Shown: positions 50,034-60,370, counted from the first letter of the stretch. The stretch is 64,000 nucleotides of DNA from Mameliella sp. CS4 (GCF_019392335.1 NZ_JAHXRQ010000005.1:124001-188000), one strand, 5' to 3'. Numbers and translations are program-made. Notes: generated from the letters alone by a model not told the origin.

Positions 50034-51305
50034 ATGACAGATTCCCTTTTTGCGCGGATCGACGCCGCCCGCGACGACCTGATCGCGCTGACCCAGGACC
50101 TTGTCCGCCTGCCCACGCTGAACCCGCCGGGCCGGCACTACCGCGAAATCTGCGAGCTGCTGCAACAGCGCCTCGCGGCTTCGGGCTTCGCCTGCGAGCT
50201 GATCCGGGCGACCGGTGCGCCGGGGGACAGCGACCGGTATCCGCGCTGGAACGTGATCGCCCGGCGCGAGGGCACAGACCCCGGCGACTGCGTGCATTTC
50301 AACAGCCACATCGACGTGGTCGAGGTCGGCCACGGCTGGACCCGCGATCCCTTTGGCGCCGAACTGGACGGTGACCGGATCTATGGCCGGGGCACTTGCG
50401 ACATGAAGGGCGGGCTGGCCGCCTCGATCATCGCGGCGGAATGCTTCATCGCTGAGCACCCTGATTACGCCGGAGCCATCGAAATCTCGGGGACGGCGGA
50501 CGAGGAAACCGGCGGCTACGGCGGTGTCGCGCACCTGGCGCACCTCGGCTATTTCTCACCCGATCGCGTGCAGCACGTCATCATCCCGGAACCGCTCAAC
50601 AAGGACCGCATCTGCCTTGGCCATCGCGGCGCCTGGTGGGCCGAGATCGAGACCAAGGGAGAGATCGCGCATGGCTCCATGCCCTTCCTCGGCGACTGCG
50701 CCGTGCGCCACATGGGCGCCGTCATGCAGGCCTTTGAGGACCGGCTGTTCCCCGCGCTGACCACGCGCGAAACCGCCATGCCCGTCACGCCCGAGGCCGC
50801 GCGGCAATCGACACTCAACATCAACTCGGTCCACGGCGGCGAAGCGGAGCTGGAGGATTTCACCGGCCTGCCCGCCCCCAACGTGCCCGACAGTTGCCGC
50901 ATGGTGATCGACCGCCGGTTCCTCGTCGAAGAGGCCTATGACGAGGTGCGCGGCGAGGTCATCTCGCTGCTCGAAGACCTCAAGGCCCGCCGCCCCCGGT
51001 TCGACTACGCGATCCGCGACATCAACCGCATCGACCCTTCGATGACCGCGCAGGACGCGCCGGTGGTGACAACGGTGGCCGAAGCCATCGCCGACGTGCT
51101 GGGACAAGCGCCGGACTACGTCGCCTCGCCCGGGTCCTACGACCAGAAACACATCGACCGCATCGGGCGGCTGCAGAACTGCATCGCCTACGGGCCGGGG
51201 GTGCTGGAACTGGCGCACAAACCCGACGAATGGGTCGGCGTGACCGATATGCTGGACAGTGCCAAGGTCATGGGCAGGGCATTGGAGAAACTGTTGCTGC
51301 CCTAG
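50034..51305 (+). CDS. M20-family deacylase (ArgE/DapE type)
   Basis: A 423-residue metallohydrolase of the M20 family that removes acyl groups from amino-acid derivatives. Zinc site markers are HFNSHIDVVEVG, YGRGTCDMKGGLA and SGTADEETGG, with a C-terminal HKPDEW His. Family members include acetylornithine deacetylase and succinyl-diaminopimelate desuccinylase; the substrate here is unresolved. The ATG at 50034 is preferred over a TTG two codons upstream. Confidence 0.9.
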   Translation: MTDSLFARIDAARDDLIALTQDLVRLPTLNPPGRHYREICELLQQRLAASGFACELIRATGAPGDSDRYPRWNVIARREGTDPGDCVHFNSHIDVVEVGHGWTRDPFGAELDGDRIYGRGTCDMKGGLAASIIAAECFIAEHPDYAGAIEISGTADEETGGYGGVAHLAHLGYFSPDRVQHVIIPEPLNKDRICLGHRGAWWAEIETKGEIAHGSMPFLGDCAVRHMGAVMQAFEDRLFPALTTRETAMPVTPEAARQSTLNINSVHGGEAELEDFTGLPAPNVPDSCRMVIDRRFLVEEAYDEVRGEVISLLEDLKARRPRFDYAIRDINRIDPSMTAQDAPVVTTVAEAIADVLGQAPDYVASPGSYDQKHIDRIGRLQNCIAYGPGVLELAHKPDEWVGVTDMLDSAKVMGRALEKLLLP

Positions 51306-51338
51306 GCGCGACGCCCGTGGGACGGCGGGCGGGGCGTC

Positions 51339-51357
51339 TTTCGCGCGCAGCGCGAAA
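51339..51357. terminator. Hairpin between M20 peptidase and panC
   Basis: A perfect 8-bp stem (TTTCGCGC with GCGCGAAA) and a GCA loop lie between convergent genes. Outer GGGCGG and CCGCCC blocks could extend the stem with bulges. Confidence 0.55.
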
Positions 51358-51373
51358 CAGCGTCCGCCCGGCG

Positions 51374-52216
51374 TCACACCGCGATATTGTCGATCAACCT
51401 GACCCCCGCCAGCCAGGCCGCGACCAACAGGCGCGCGGGCCGGTCCGGCCGGTCCAGCAGCGCCAGATCGTCATTGGCTCTCAGGTCCAGGTAATCGACC
51501 TCGGTAAAGCCGGCCGCCGCCAGCCGCGCCTCTGCCTCGGGGCGCAGATCCTGCGCCAAACGCCCGCCACGCAGCCCCTCGGCCATCTCCTCCAGCGCCT
51601 CGTTCAACGCCGCCGCCCTTGCGCGTGCCATGTCGGACAACAGCAAATTGCGCGACGACATGGCCAGCCCGTCGATTTCGCGGATGGTCGGGCAACCCAC
51701 GATGTCACAGGGGATATTCAGATCAGCCACCAGCCGCCGCACCACCTGCAACTGTTGCCAGTCCTTCTCGCCGAAAAAGGCCCGGTCGGCGGCGGTCTGC
51801 AACAACAGCTTTGTCACCACGGTTGCCACACCGTCGAAATGCCCGGGCCGATACGCGCCACAGAGAACATCCGTCAGGCCGGATACGGACACGCCGGTCG
51901 AAAAGCCCTGCGGATACATCTCGTCCCCGTCGGGCACAAAGATCGCGTCGACGGCAAAGCGTTCCAGCTTGCGGGCGTCGTCATGTTCGGTACGCGGGTA
52001 TTTCTCGTAATCCTCGCGGCTGTTGAACTGCCTTGGATTGACAAAGATCGTCACGATCACCCGGTCGCAGCTTTCCTTGGCCGCGGCGACAAGGCTCAGG
52101 TGCCCATCATGCAGCGCGCCCATGGTCGGCACCGCGCCGATGCTTTCCCCCGCGCGGTGCCAGCCGCCGGTCAGCTTGCGCAGCTCTGCGACGCTGCGGA
52201 CGATCGGCGCAATCAT
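51374..52216 (-). CDS. panC: Pantoate-beta-alanine ligase
   Basis: Pantothenate synthetase, the last step of vitamin B5 synthesis, 280 residues. The nucleotidyl-transferase HxGH motif is HDGH in [10 protein letters not shown] and the KMSKS-like motif is [16 protein letters not shown] and [13 protein letters not shown] are diagnostic. Its ATG overlaps the panB stop (ATGA), so panB and panC are coupled. Confidence 0.96.
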   Translation of the reverse strand: MIAPIVRSVAELRKLTGGWHRAGESIGAVPTMGALHDGHLSLVAAAKESCDRVIVTIFVNPRQFNSREDYEKYPRTEHDDARKLERFAVDAIFVPDGDEMYPQGFSTGVSVSGLTDVLCGAYRPGHFDGVATVVTKLLLQTAADRAFFGEKDWQQLQVVRRLVADLNIPCDIVGCPTIREIDGLAMSSRNLLLSDMARARAAALNEALEEMAEGLRGGRLAQDLRPEAEARLAAAGFTEVDYLDLRANDDLALLDRPDRPARLLVAAWLAGVRLIDNIAV

Positions 52217-53046
52217 GCCTTGTCCTCCGGCGCGTCGTCGCCAAAGACATGCTCGGGCGCGGGGAAGGTCCGCGCGCGCACCTCGCGGGCGTAGTCGGCA
52301 ATCGCCGCCTCGCCATCCGCGCCCAGTGTCGCGTAGCGTTTGACGAATTTCGCCTTGAAGGCGGTGAAGAGCCCCAACATGTCGTCCACGACAAGGATCT
52401 GCCCGTCACAGCCGGCCCCCGCACCGATGCCGATGGTGGGGATCGGCACCGCCTCCGTCACCGCATCGGCCAGAGAGGCCGGCACCTTTTCCAGCACCAC
52501 CGAAAAGGCCCCTGCCTCGGCCACGGCGCGCGCATCGGCCATCAGGGCCTCGCCCGCCGTGCCGCGCCCCTGCACCTTGTAGCCGCCCAGGGTGTTGATC
52601 GACTGCGGCGTCAGGCCGACGTGCGCCATGACCGGGATGCCCCGTTTCACCAGGAAGGCAATCGTCGGCGCCATCTCGACCCCGCCTTCCAGCTTGACCG
52701 CGCCCGCCCCCGTCTCGGCCATCAGCCGCGCGGCATTGCGGAACGCCTGCTGGGGGCTTTCCTCGTAAGAGCCAAAAGGCATGTCGATCACCATCATGGC
52801 ATGCGACAGGCCCCGCGCCACCGCCTGACCGTGCAGGATCATCATCTCCATCGTCACGCCCAGGGTCGAGGGCAGCCCGTGCAGCACCATGCCCACGCTG
52901 TCGCCGACCAGGACGAAATCGCAATGCGCATCCATCATCTGTGCCATCGGCGTGGTATAGGCCGTCAGGCTGACCAGCGGCGCGCCGCCCTTTCGGGCGC
53001 GGATATCCTCCGCCATCGGCGCTTTCTTCTTCGCGGTTGCACTCAT
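52213..53046 (-). CDS. panB: 3-methyl-2-oxobutanoate hydroxymethyltransferase
   Basis: Ketopantoate hydroxymethyltransferase, the first step of pantothenate synthesis, 277 residues. It has [31 protein letters not shown], the metal-binding EGG region (VKLEGGVE) and [21 protein letters not shown]. The ATG at 53046 follows a GGAGGAGG stretch. It is first in panBC, divergent from the binding-protein gene. Confidence 0.96.
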   Translation of the reverse strand: MSATAKKKAPMAEDIRARKGGAPLVSLTAYTTPMAQMMDAHCDFVLVGDSVGMVLHGLPSTLGVTMEMMILHGQAVARGLSHAMMVIDMPFGSYEESPQQAFRNAARLMAETGAGAVKLEGGVEMAPTIAFLVKRGIPVMAHVGLTPQSINTLGGYKVQGRGTAGEALMADARAVAEAGAFSVVLEKVPASLADAVTEAVPIPTIGIGAGAGCDGQILVVDDMLGLFTAFKAKFVKRYATLGADGEAAIADYAREVRARTFPAPEHVFGDDAPEDKA

Positions 53047-53103
53047 CGCCTGAGCCTCCTCCCTAAGCGTGGCGCAAGGACCGGGCAAGGCCCGACGCCT
53101 ATC

Positions 53104-53120
53104 GCGCAACAAAGTTGCGC
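53104..53120. promoter_or_regulatory. Dyad in the panB / binding-protein divergent region
   Basis: GCGCAAC-AAA-GTTGCGC is a perfect 7-bp dyad. A third GCGCAAC lies at 53193-53199. It could be an operator for either divergent unit or a leader hairpin. Confidence 0.35.
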
Positions 53121-53229
53121 ACCTACCTATCATTTGCTGCAGCGCAGAACCAGAGGCCATTTGCAGCCCGTGCTTGAACCGCGCGCGGCAAAGCGCAACA
53201 CTCGATGTCAAAGCAACAGGGGAAACGAC

Positions 53230-54699
53230 ATGACATTCCGCCTCACCCTCGCCGCCGCCCTGCTGGGCGGGACCGCGGCGCTCGCCCAGCAGACCGATCT
53301 GACCATCGCGATCCAGCTGGAACCGCCGCACCTTGATCCCACCTCTGCTGCCGCCGGGGCCATCGACAGCGTGCTGTATTCCAACGTCTTCGAAGGATTG
53401 ACACGGTTCACCGGCGATGGCGCCATCGTGCCGGCCCTGGCCCGGTCCTGGGAGATTTCCGACGACGGGCTGACCTATACCTTCCACCTCGCCGAGGGCG
53501 TCGTCTTTCACGATGGCACCGCCTTCGACGCCGAGGACGTCAAGTTCAGCCTCGACCGCGCCCGGGCCGAGGACAGCACCAATGCGCAAAAGGCGCTGTT
53601 CTCCGATATCGCCGAGGTCAGGGTGATCGACCCGGCCACGGTCGAGTTGTCCCTGAATGCCCCCAACGGCAACTTGCTGTTCAACCTCGCCTGGGGCGAT
53701 GCGGTCATGGTGGCGCCGGAAAGCATCGAGGACATCCAGCAGACCCCCATCGGCACCGGCCCGTTCCGGTTCGACGAATGGCGCAAGGGCGACAGCGTCC
53801 ACCTTGTGCAGAATGCCGATTACTGGGGCGATACGCCCCACCTGACGGAGGCGACCTTCAAGTTCATCTCGGACCCGACCGCCGCCTTTGCCGCCATGAT
53901 GGCGCAGGACATCGACGTGTTTACCGGCTATCCCGCGCCCGAAAACCTGCCCCAGTTCCAGGCCGACGCGCGCTTCCAGGTGCTGCTGGGCTCGTCCGAG
54001 GGTGAGACCATCCTGGCGATGAACAACAAGCAACCGCCCTTCGACGACCCCCGCGTGCGCGAGGCGGTGGCCCATGCCATCGACCGGCAGGCGATCATCG
54101 ACGGCGCCATGTTCGGCCTTGGCACGCCCATCGGGACGCATTTCGCGCCCCACAACCCCGATTACGTCGACCTGACCGGCCTGTCGCCCTATGACCCGGA
54201 CCGGGCGCGCACGCTGCTGGTGGACGCGGGGTATGCCGAGGGTTTCAAGACCACACTGAAACTGCCGCCCCCCTCTTATGCCCGTCGCGGCGGCGAGATC
54301 ATCGCCGCCCAGCTGCGCAATGTCGGGATCGAGGCAGAGATCACCAACCTGGAATGGGCGCAATGGCTGGAAGAAGTGTTCAAGGGCAAGGGGTTTGGCC
54401 TGACCATCGTCAGCCATACCGAGCCCCTGGACATCGGCATCTACGCCCGGCCCGACTACTACTTCCAGTATGACAGCGCCGAGTTCCAGGCCCTGATGAA
54501 AACCCTGAACGCCACCACCGATCCGTCGGCACGGTCGGACATGCTGGCCGAGGCCCAGACGCTGATCGCCAAGGATTACGTCAACGGCTTCCTGTTCCAG
54601 CTGGCTTTCCCCACCGTCGCCGACGCCCGGATCGAGGGTCTTTGGACCAACCAGCCGACCCAGGCGAACCCTCTGGCGCAGGTGCGCTGGACCAAGTGA
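53230..54699 (+). CDS. Peptide/nickel-type ABC importer, substrate-binding protein
   Basis: A 489-residue family 5 periplasmic binding protein. Signal peptide 1-19 (ending TAALAQQ). Typical strings are [50 protein letters not shown] and [29 protein letters not shown] precedes the ATG. The matching permeases and ATPase start 5.8 kb downstream on the same strand, with five other genes between. Ligand (peptide, opine, other) is unknown. Confidence 0.93.
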   Translation: MTFRLTLAAALLGGTAALAQQTDLTIAIQLEPPHLDPTSAAAGAIDSVLYSNVFEGLTRFTGDGAIVPALARSWEISDDGLTYTFHLAEGVVFHDGTAFDAEDVKFSLDRARAEDSTNAQKALFSDIAEVRVIDPATVELSLNAPNGNLLFNLAWGDAVMVAPESIEDIQQTPIGTGPFRFDEWRKGDSVHLVQNADYWGDTPHLTEATFKFISDPTAAFAAMMAQDIDVFTGYPAPENLPQFQADARFQVLLGSSEGETILAMNNKQPPFDDPRVREAVAHAIDRQAIIDGAMFGLGTPIGTHFAPHNPDYVDLTGLSPYDPDRARTLLVDAGYAEGFKTTLKLPPPSYARRGGEIIAAQLRNVGIEAEITNLEWAQWLEEVFKGKGFGLTIVSHTEPLDIGIYARPDYYFQYDSAEFQALMKTLNATTDPSARSDMLAEAQTLIAKDYVNGFLFQLAFPTVADARIEGLWTNQPTQANPLAQVRWTK

Positions 54700-54792
54700 T
54701 CGCCTTGCGCGCCTTGTCCGTGGACAGGGCGCGCGCCTTCGGGGCATCGTGAAGGGGATTATTGACAGCCTTTGCGACGATGGATTTCCCCG

Positions 54793-56352
54793 ATGCCGAT
54801 TATCAGACTTCTCTGCCTGATCCTCTTTGCCCACCCCGCCCTTGCCGCCACGATCACGCTGGATCGCGGACCGACAGGCAACCGCGAGGTGACATTCATC
54901 ATCCCCGAACCGAGTTTCGCGGACGGCTGGGCCTTCGCGTATGGCGAAAGACCCCTTCAAAGGCAGGAGGACACCAGCCGGTTCAAATCCGCAAACACGA
55001 CGTTCGACGCGCGCGGGCTCACGCCCGACGGCGCGGGCAACGCCTATACCGAGATCTCGAAATACGCGGCCGAGAGCTTTCTGAACGGACGGATCTTCCG
55101 TCTCGAAGGGCCGATCACGGTGGGCGATACGGACCGCCTGGCCAGACTGGCCGAACCTCACCTGCGTGCCATTTGCCCGGCGGGCCAGAACTGTCCCCAT
55201 TCCGCCATCCTGTCACTGAACTCTCCCGGCGGCAGCCTCGCCGAGGCCATGCGCCTCGCCCGGTTCATCAAGAAATGGAGCCTCGTGACCGTGGTCGACA
55301 AGGGCGACCGCTGCGAGAGTGCCTGCGCCTTGGCCTTCTTCAGCGCGTTTGACGAATTCGAGGGCTATTCCGGGGCTCGCCGTTTTGCCCATCTGGAGTC
55401 GCGTATCGGCATTCATCAGCCCATCCTTGCACTCGACCCATCCGATCCCCGGGTCGCGAATGCCCGACATGCCGACCTGTTTCGCCTCGCCAATCTCGCC
55501 ACCGGCGAAGTCGCCCGCCTGTTCCTGCAAACAGGCGTCTCCATCGGATTGCTGGACCGCATGTATGCCACGCCGCCAGACGACATGCTGATCCTGTCCC
55601 CCTTCCAGCTTGTCAGCGAGGATGTCCGCCTGTTCGACGACCGGACCACTGCCTTTGCCGGGGATCGGTCCGACCTGATCGCCCTCTGCGCCAACCGCTT
55701 TGCCGCCCGGCACCATAGCCTGTCCGATGAACTCATCGACAATTTCCAGATGGCGGGCGATGCCTTCCTGACCTTCGACGCGGGCCGTAATTTCCTCTGC
55801 GCAGGACACCGCGATGACGGCCCCGACTGGCGGATCATGACCTGCCTTGCCTATGACGGCTGCGCCTTCATCGGCTTTGTCAAATGGGCCTATGAATACG
55901 GCGAAGGCTATAAGGAAACGCCGGACTTCGAAGATCTCTACATCTGGATCACCGAGCGCGGCTTTCTCGGCTTTCGCGAGTATTCCCACCGATCCATCCT
56001 GCTGCGGGCCTTGCGCGATCACGCGGCACAGCGATACAACAGTTACCGCCCCCTCCAGATCCCCGCCTCCGCCCTGCCCATGCCGCCCGAGCTCTGCGGC
56101 AAGCTGGACGAGGCGCACCCCGCGCTTGTCCTGACCGTCCAGCAGAAACTCGCCACCTACGGCTTCGACGCCGACGGCGCGGATGGCAGCCTTGGCCCCA
56201 AGACCCGCACCGCCGTGCAGGCTGCCAACGCCCAGATCGCGCCCAACGCGCCGCCCGGCAACCGGATCACGCCCGCCCTGCTGAGGGCGATGCGGGTTCC
56301 GCAGACGACCATTGATCGTTTCACACTCTGCCACCCGAGCTATCGTGACTGA
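54793..56352 (+). CDS. Secreted ClpP-fold protein with peptidoglycan-binding domain
   Basis: A 519-residue protein. The ATG at 54793 gives a good signal peptide ([18 protein letters not shown]). Residues ~95-215 resemble the ClpP/crotonase-fold COG3904 family: SPGGS at 144-148, CESAC with Ser at 176, and a His at 208 in IGIHQP. The 32-residue spacing of these elements matches the next gene, so S176/H208 is a candidate dyad. The C-terminal part (about 445-505) is a PG_binding_1 domain ([20 protein letters not shown]). It is probably periplasmic and cell-wall bound. Function is unknown. Confidence 0.78.
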   Translation: MPIIRLLCLILFAHPALAATITLDRGPTGNREVTFIIPEPSFADGWAFAYGERPLQRQEDTSRFKSANTTFDARGLTPDGAGNAYTEISKYAAESFLNGRIFRLEGPITVGDTDRLARLAEPHLRAICPAGQNCPHSAILSLNSPGGSLAEAMRLARFIKKWSLVTVVDKGDRCESACALAFFSAFDEFEGYSGARRFAHLESRIGIHQPILALDPSDPRVANARHADLFRLANLATGEVARLFLQTGVSIGLLDRMYATPPDDMLILSPFQLVSEDVRLFDDRTTAFAGDRSDLIALCANRFAARHHSLSDELIDNFQMAGDAFLTFDAGRNFLCAGHRDDGPDWRIMTCLAYDGCAFIGFVKWAYEYGEGYKETPDFEDLYIWITERGFLGFREYSHRSILLRALRDHAAQRYNSYRPLQIPASALPMPPELCGKLDEAHPALVLTVQQKLATYGFDADGADGSLGPKTRTAVQAANAQIAPNAPPGNRITPALLRAMRVPQTTIDRFTLCHPSYRD

Positions 56353-56430
56353 CAGGATACAGCGCTGTTCGCCCAAACCTGTCCCGCGTGCTAGGCTGAA
56401 CCGATTTCTCTGCATCGGGACCCATTGCCA

Positions 56431-57837
56431 ATGTCCGCCATTCGCTTTTCCATCGCCCGCCTGATCCGCCTGTCCGCGCTTTTGGCCTTCGCCCTGCTGG
56501 CCATCGCCCTGCCCCCCGGCGCCCGCGCCGCCACCGTCGCCATGGGCAACGGCCCCTGCACGTTCACGCTCGACGGGCAGATCACCGGCGGCGAATACGA
56601 CCAGCTGGCCGCATTCAAGGGCGAGGCAATGTTCTGGTCGGAAACCGGGTTCGACATGGACCCCGTCCTCTGCCTCGACAGCGAGGGCGGCAGCCTGACC
56701 GAGGGCATCAAGGTCGCGCGCTTCGTCTATGATCAGGGCGTTCAGACGCGGATCGGCGACGGCGCTCGCTGCTATTCGATCTGCGCCATCATCTTCATGA
56801 TGGGCAACAAACACGCCGGCCCCACCTCGATCGAGGAAAACCGCATCCTGCATGTCGGCGGCGACCTGGCCTTTCACAGCCCCTCCATCAGCATCGACGA
56901 CGGTGGGCAATACAGCTCTGACCAGATCAAACGCGCCTACACGCTGGGCATCGAAAGCATCCTGAGCCTTGTCGAACTGGCCAATTCCCCGCGTGTCTTC
57001 GAGGCCGGCGCCATGATGCACCCGGAGCTGATCGGCAACCTCCTGGCCACGCCCAGCACCGAGCTGTTTCACCTCCGCACCATCGAACAGGCGCTGATCT
57101 GGGATATCGGGCTGGAAGGTCTGGACGGCCCCCTGCCGCAACTGGCGGTGCAACGGCAGATGGCCTGCGAAACCGGCCTGCTGCGCGGTTTCCGCCAGCC
57201 CAGCAGGATCTACGACGGCCACGGCGGCGGCAGTGTCAAGGTCATGTCGGACTCGATCTTCGACCTCGCGCCACTGCCCGACACGGATACGGATCGCATT
57301 CTGTGGGACTACGACGCCGCCGATGGCCAGGACACCGTCTACGGCTTTCGCTACAGCGCCCTGCCGATGGAATGCCGGGTCCGCATCGACGGAGACCGGG
57401 TCGAGGTCTGCGGTTACGACAGCAACTATCGCATCACCGTCGGCGATTGCGAGGACGACGTCTTTGTCACCCTGCCGCCCTACGCCCGCTATCACCCGGT
57501 CAGCGAAATCAAGGCGATCAGCACCAGCGGGCTGCAGGCCGACGCCCTGCGCAGCGCCCGCTGCACGCTGCGCGATACCTCGGGCGCCGTGCTGCGGGAT
57601 GCGCCCTGTACCCAGGCGGTCGACCTGGTCGACCGGCCTGACCGCGACAACAGCCTGCACCGGCTCTACTGGCCCTCCGGCACGCCCACACGGGTCGAAA
57701 TCGCGGTGCATCTGGTCTACGAGGACGGACCTGATCTCTACCGCGTGGATGGTGCCCTGGCCGAACCGCATGGCAAAGACGGCACCTGCCTGCTGATCCC
57801 CGGCCGCGGTGAGATCCTCTGCGTAACGGGGGACTAG
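56431..57837 (+). CDS. Secreted ClpP-fold protein, second of tandem pair
   Basis: A 468-residue secreted protein with signal peptide 1-34 (ending GARA). It shares the ClpP-fold core of the preceding gene: SEGGS at 84-88, CYSIC with Ser at 116, His at 149 (LAFHSP). It has no peptidoglycan-binding domain. Instead, the C-terminal ~200 residues form a Cys-rich beta region (ECRVRIDG, VCGYDS, GDCEDDV, SARCTLRD). The ATG at 56431 is preferred over a TTG two codons upstream. The hydrolase gene follows after 5 bp. Confidence 0.76.
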   Translation: MSAIRFSIARLIRLSALLAFALLAIALPPGARAATVAMGNGPCTFTLDGQITGGEYDQLAAFKGEAMFWSETGFDMDPVLCLDSEGGSLTEGIKVARFVYDQGVQTRIGDGARCYSICAIIFMMGNKHAGPTSIEENRILHVGGDLAFHSPSISIDDGGQYSSDQIKRAYTLGIESILSLVELANSPRVFEAGAMMHPELIGNLLATPSTELFHLRTIEQALIWDIGLEGLDGPLPQLAVQRQMACETGLLRGFRQPSRIYDGHGGGSVKVMSDSIFDLAPLPDTDTDRILWDYDAADGQDTVYGFRYSALPMECRVRIDGDRVEVCGYDSNYRITVGDCEDDVFVTLPPYARYHPVSEIKAISTSGLQADALRSARCTLRDTSGAVLRDAPCTQAVDLVDRPDRDNSLHRLYWPSGTPTRVEIAVHLVYEDGPDLYRVDGALAEPHGKDGTCLLIPGRGEILCVTGD

Positions 57838-57842
57838 GCATC

Positions 57843-58733
57843 ATGCTCCGCAACGACATCCCCGGCTTTGCCGCCGCCAGCGCCCTGTTGGACGGCACGC
57901 GGATCGCCTATGAAAGCGCGGGCAGCGGGCCGCCCCTGCTCATGCTGCACGGTTTCCCCCAGACCCACGCCATGTGGGCCGAGGTCGCCCCCACCCTGGC
58001 CCGCGATTTCACCGTCATGTGCCCGGACCTGCGCGGCTATGGCGAAAGCGACAAGCCCAGGGGCGTCGCCAGCTACAGTTTCCGCGAGATGGCACGCGAC
58101 CAGCTGGCGCTGATGCGCCACCTCGGCCATGAGACCTTTCACCTGGTCGGGCATGATCGCGGCGCGCGCACCGCGCATCGCCTTGCGCTGGACGCGCCCG
58201 AGGCGGTGCGCTCGCTGACGGTGATGGACATCGTGCCCACCCACCACCTGCTGACCGAACTGACCCACGAGGTCGCGAAGGGGTATTACCACTGGTTCTT
58301 CCTCGCCCAGCCGGAACCCTTCCCGGAAACCATGATCGCTGCCGACCCCGAGGCTTTCTACACGCGCTGCCTGCTGGGCTTCGGCAAGGCGGACCTGTCC
58401 GATTTCGCCCCCGCCCAACTGGCCGCCTACCGCGCCGCCTGGGCGGACCCGGACTGCCGCCGCGCCATGAACGACGACTACCGTGCCGCGATCGAGAACG
58501 ACCTGCACGATGATGCAGAAGACCTCGACCGCCGCGTGACCTGCCCCGCGCTTGTGCTTTACGGCGCCGATGGCGCGATGGCTCGCGCCTATGACGTGCC
58601 CGCCACATGGGCCGACCGGCTGGGCGACATGGCCGCCCGCGCGATCCCCGGCGGGCATTTCTTCATCGACCAGTCCCCGGCAGAGACGACAGAGGCGCTC
58701 ATGGCGTTTCTCGCCAAAGCGCAACGGACGTGA
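57843..58733 (+). CDS. Haloacetate dehalogenase-like alpha/beta hydrolase
   Basis: A 296-residue alpha/beta hydrolase. The nucleophile is Asp (D105 in VGHDRGAR) rather than Ser. It is followed by R106 and R109, the acid D129 (VMDIVPT), H150 and W151 (YYHWFFLAQPEPFPE), Y213 and base H272 (GGHFF). These match in residue and spacing the known fluoroacetate dehalogenase site (D110, R111, R114, D134, H155, W156, Y219, H280 of RPA1163, from memory). An epoxide hydrolase would also use Asp, but lacks this H-W pair. No signal peptide. GGGGGA precedes the start. Confidence 0.82.
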   Translation: MLRNDIPGFAAASALLDGTRIAYESAGSGPPLLMLHGFPQTHAMWAEVAPTLARDFTVMCPDLRGYGESDKPRGVASYSFREMARDQLALMRHLGHETFHLVGHDRGARTAHRLALDAPEAVRSLTVMDIVPTHHLLTELTHEVAKGYYHWFFLAQPEPFPETMIAADPEAFYTRCLLGFGKADLSDFAPAQLAAYRAAWADPDCRRAMNDDYRAAIENDLHDDAEDLDRRVTCPALVLYGADGAMARAYDVPATWADRLGDMAARAIPGGHFFIDQSPAETTEALMAFLAKAQRT

Positions 58734-58748
58734 TGGCAAACCGAGGGA

Positions 58749-59624
58749 TCAGGCGGCGCCGCAAGGCGACCCGGACCACGCCGCAAGGATCGCGAGGACC
58801 AGCAAGGCGAATGTCAAAGGCGTCAGGATATACACCTTGCGCCGCAGGCGACGCCCCCCAAGGCGATGGCCAAGGGAATAGGCTGCCACGGCACCCACGA
58901 GGTACGCCGCGACCGCGACCTGAACCGACCAATCATCGCGAAAGCCGCAAAGATGGTGCGGCACCCGGACTGCGATCGCCAGGAAGGCCCCCGCCCCCGT
59001 CACCAGGCCAAAGACAAGACCGAACAGCAGCCTCAGGTTGAGAGGCATCGGAAACCGGGTGTGGCGCCGCGACAGGTACCCGCAGGCCAGCGCCGTTCCG
59101 ATCCCTGCGCCGGGAAAGGCGATCCGCAATTCGAGGAACCAGTTTTCCACGAACAGCGCATAGCCGACAGCGACCGCCAGCGCACCGACAGTCGTGATCC
59201 GTATCCACAGGCTGATATCGCCGACGATGTCGTGGCCGACCCATCCCGCCCGGCGCCCTCCCGGCAAGGGCAAGTCGCCCGGAACGGTGTCTGGCTCGGG
59301 CTCGGTATCCGGCACCATCAGGATCAGGTCACGCGGTTCGACGTTCAGGAGGAGCGCCAGCCCATAGGCGGTGTCGAAACGGACATTTGACCCGGCGCGC
59401 GCCCGCCGGATCCATCGGTCGGTGAACTTGCGTGGAATGCGGCCGTTCCGGAACCGTTCGACCGACAAGGCCGCAAGCGCGTCGTCCGAGGCCCGGCCCC
59501 GGGCGCGAACCTGCAGGATCTCCAGCAATTCGCTGTCGATTCTCACCGGGGTCGCCGGGGTCACGTCGTAGCCCTCGGCTTCGAACTTGCGCCGCCAGTC
59601 CGCCTGTTCCGGAAATGCTTGCAC
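58749..59624 (-). CDS. Membrane protein with N-terminal Xre-like HTH
   Basis: About 291 residues from the GTG at 59624; an ATG at 59660 would add 12 Arg/Gly-rich residues. Residues ~20-90 look like a degenerate Xre helix-turn-helix (LAALSVERFRNG, then NVRFDTAYGLALLLNVEPRDLIL). The C-terminal half has about five hydrophobic segments (ITTVGALAVAVGYALFVEN, LLFGLVFGLVTGAGAFLAIAV, VAVAAYLVGAVAAYSLG, ILTPLTFALLVLAILAAW). This suggests a membrane-anchored regulator. It is divergent from the small secreted protein. The family is not recognised. Confidence 0.6.
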   Translation of the reverse strand: MQAFPEQADWRRKFEAEGYDVTPATPVRIDSELLEILQVRARGRASDDALAALSVERFRNGRIPRKFTDRWIRRARAGSNVRFDTAYGLALLLNVEPRDLILMVPDTEPEPDTVPGDLPLPGGRRAGWVGHDIVGDISLWIRITTVGALAVAVGYALFVENWFLELRIAFPGAGIGTALACGYLSRRHTRFPMPLNLRLLFGLVFGLVTGAGAFLAIAVRVPHHLCGFRDDWSVQVAVAAYLVGAVAAYSLGHRLGGRRLRRKVYILTPLTFALLVLAILAAWSGSPCGAA

Positions 59625-59665
59625 TCGCCCGCCCCGCCCGCGCCACCGTTCAACCCCCATTAACC

Positions 59666-59734
59666 GGAAACCTGTCCGGAAAGTAGGGCGGAAACCTGCA
59701 AACTGTCCGGTTCCGCGGCTTTCCTCACTGTCCG
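59666..59734. promoter_or_regulatory. Repeated-motif cluster in divergent promoter
   Basis: GGAAACCTG occurs at 59666-59674 and 59690-59698 (24 bp apart). CTGTCCG occurs at 59672-59678, 59703-59709 and 59728-59734. A CGCCGG-N6-CCGGCG hairpin follows at 59760-59777, upstream of the next gene. These may be operator sites. Confidence 0.4.
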
Positions 59735-59801
59735 TCCCGCGGCCAGGTTTCGGTGCACCCGCCGGAAACACCCGGCGCACTTCAAGGCAAAAGGAGCCGA
59801 C

Positions 59802-60353
59802 ATGAAACATCTCATCGCACTTGCCGCCACGGTCATCATGCTGATCGCCGGAGGCGCACAGGCCGGCATGGGGGACCGTCTGACCGTCACCCCGGGACAG
59901 CCCTTCGACGCCACGCGCACCTACTGGGTGGACAGCCACCAGGACGTGACGATCCGCTTCACGCTCGATGCCAGCGGCAAGGCGCATTTCCACTCGCGCT
60001 ACTCCAACGGCAAGAAACTGGACGGCGACCACTTCTACGCCAAGGTCGTCCTGCTCGACCGCTTTGGCCAGAAAGTCGCCGAATCCATCGCCGGTGTCGG
60101 GCTGAACGGCTCGGGCATGGGCCGCACAAATGTCGCCTTCCGCGACATCGGCTTCGTTCTGCCGCGCGGCCACTACAAGGATGTTGCCCAAGTCCGTTTC
60201 GAGGCCGGGCACTCGGACAGCCGCGATGACAAGGCCTTCTGGCAGAACATCCGCAGCATCGCGGAAACCACCTTTGGTTCGTCCGATGCGGGCGCCGTGG
60301 TCTACGGGGCAAAGTCCCGCCTGAAGGACCGCACGCCGCTGGTGTTCCAGTAA
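59802..60353 (+). CDS. Small secreted protein, unknown function
   Basis: A 183-residue protein with a Sec signal peptide (residues 1-22, ending GGAQAGM). The mature part is predicted beta-rich (TYWVDSHQDVTIRFTLDASG, AHFHSRYSNGKK), and I do not recognise a family. It has no cysteine. AAAGGAG precedes the ATG. It is divergent from the HTH membrane protein and is followed by a hairpin pair, so it is probably a single-gene unit. Confidence 0.72.
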   Translation: MKHLIALAATVIMLIAGGAQAGMGDRLTVTPGQPFDATRTYWVDSHQDVTIRFTLDASGKAHFHSRYSNGKKLDGDHFYAKVVLLDRFGQKVAESIAGVGLNGSGMGRTNVAFRDIGFVLPRGHYKDVAQVRFEAGHSDSRDDKAFWQNIRSIAETTFGSSDAGAVVYGAKSRLKDRTPLVFQ

Positions 60354-60370
60354 CCAGCGGAACGATACAG

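Noticed and set aside
52213..55200. A 995-codon frame extending panB upstream
   Set aside because: PanB homology begins at 53046 with a ribosome site. The upstream part is antisense to the binding-protein gene.
55213..57771. An 852-codon open frame on the - strand
   Set aside because: It lies opposite the two ClpP-fold genes, which have signal peptides, ribosome sites and domains; the antisense product has none.
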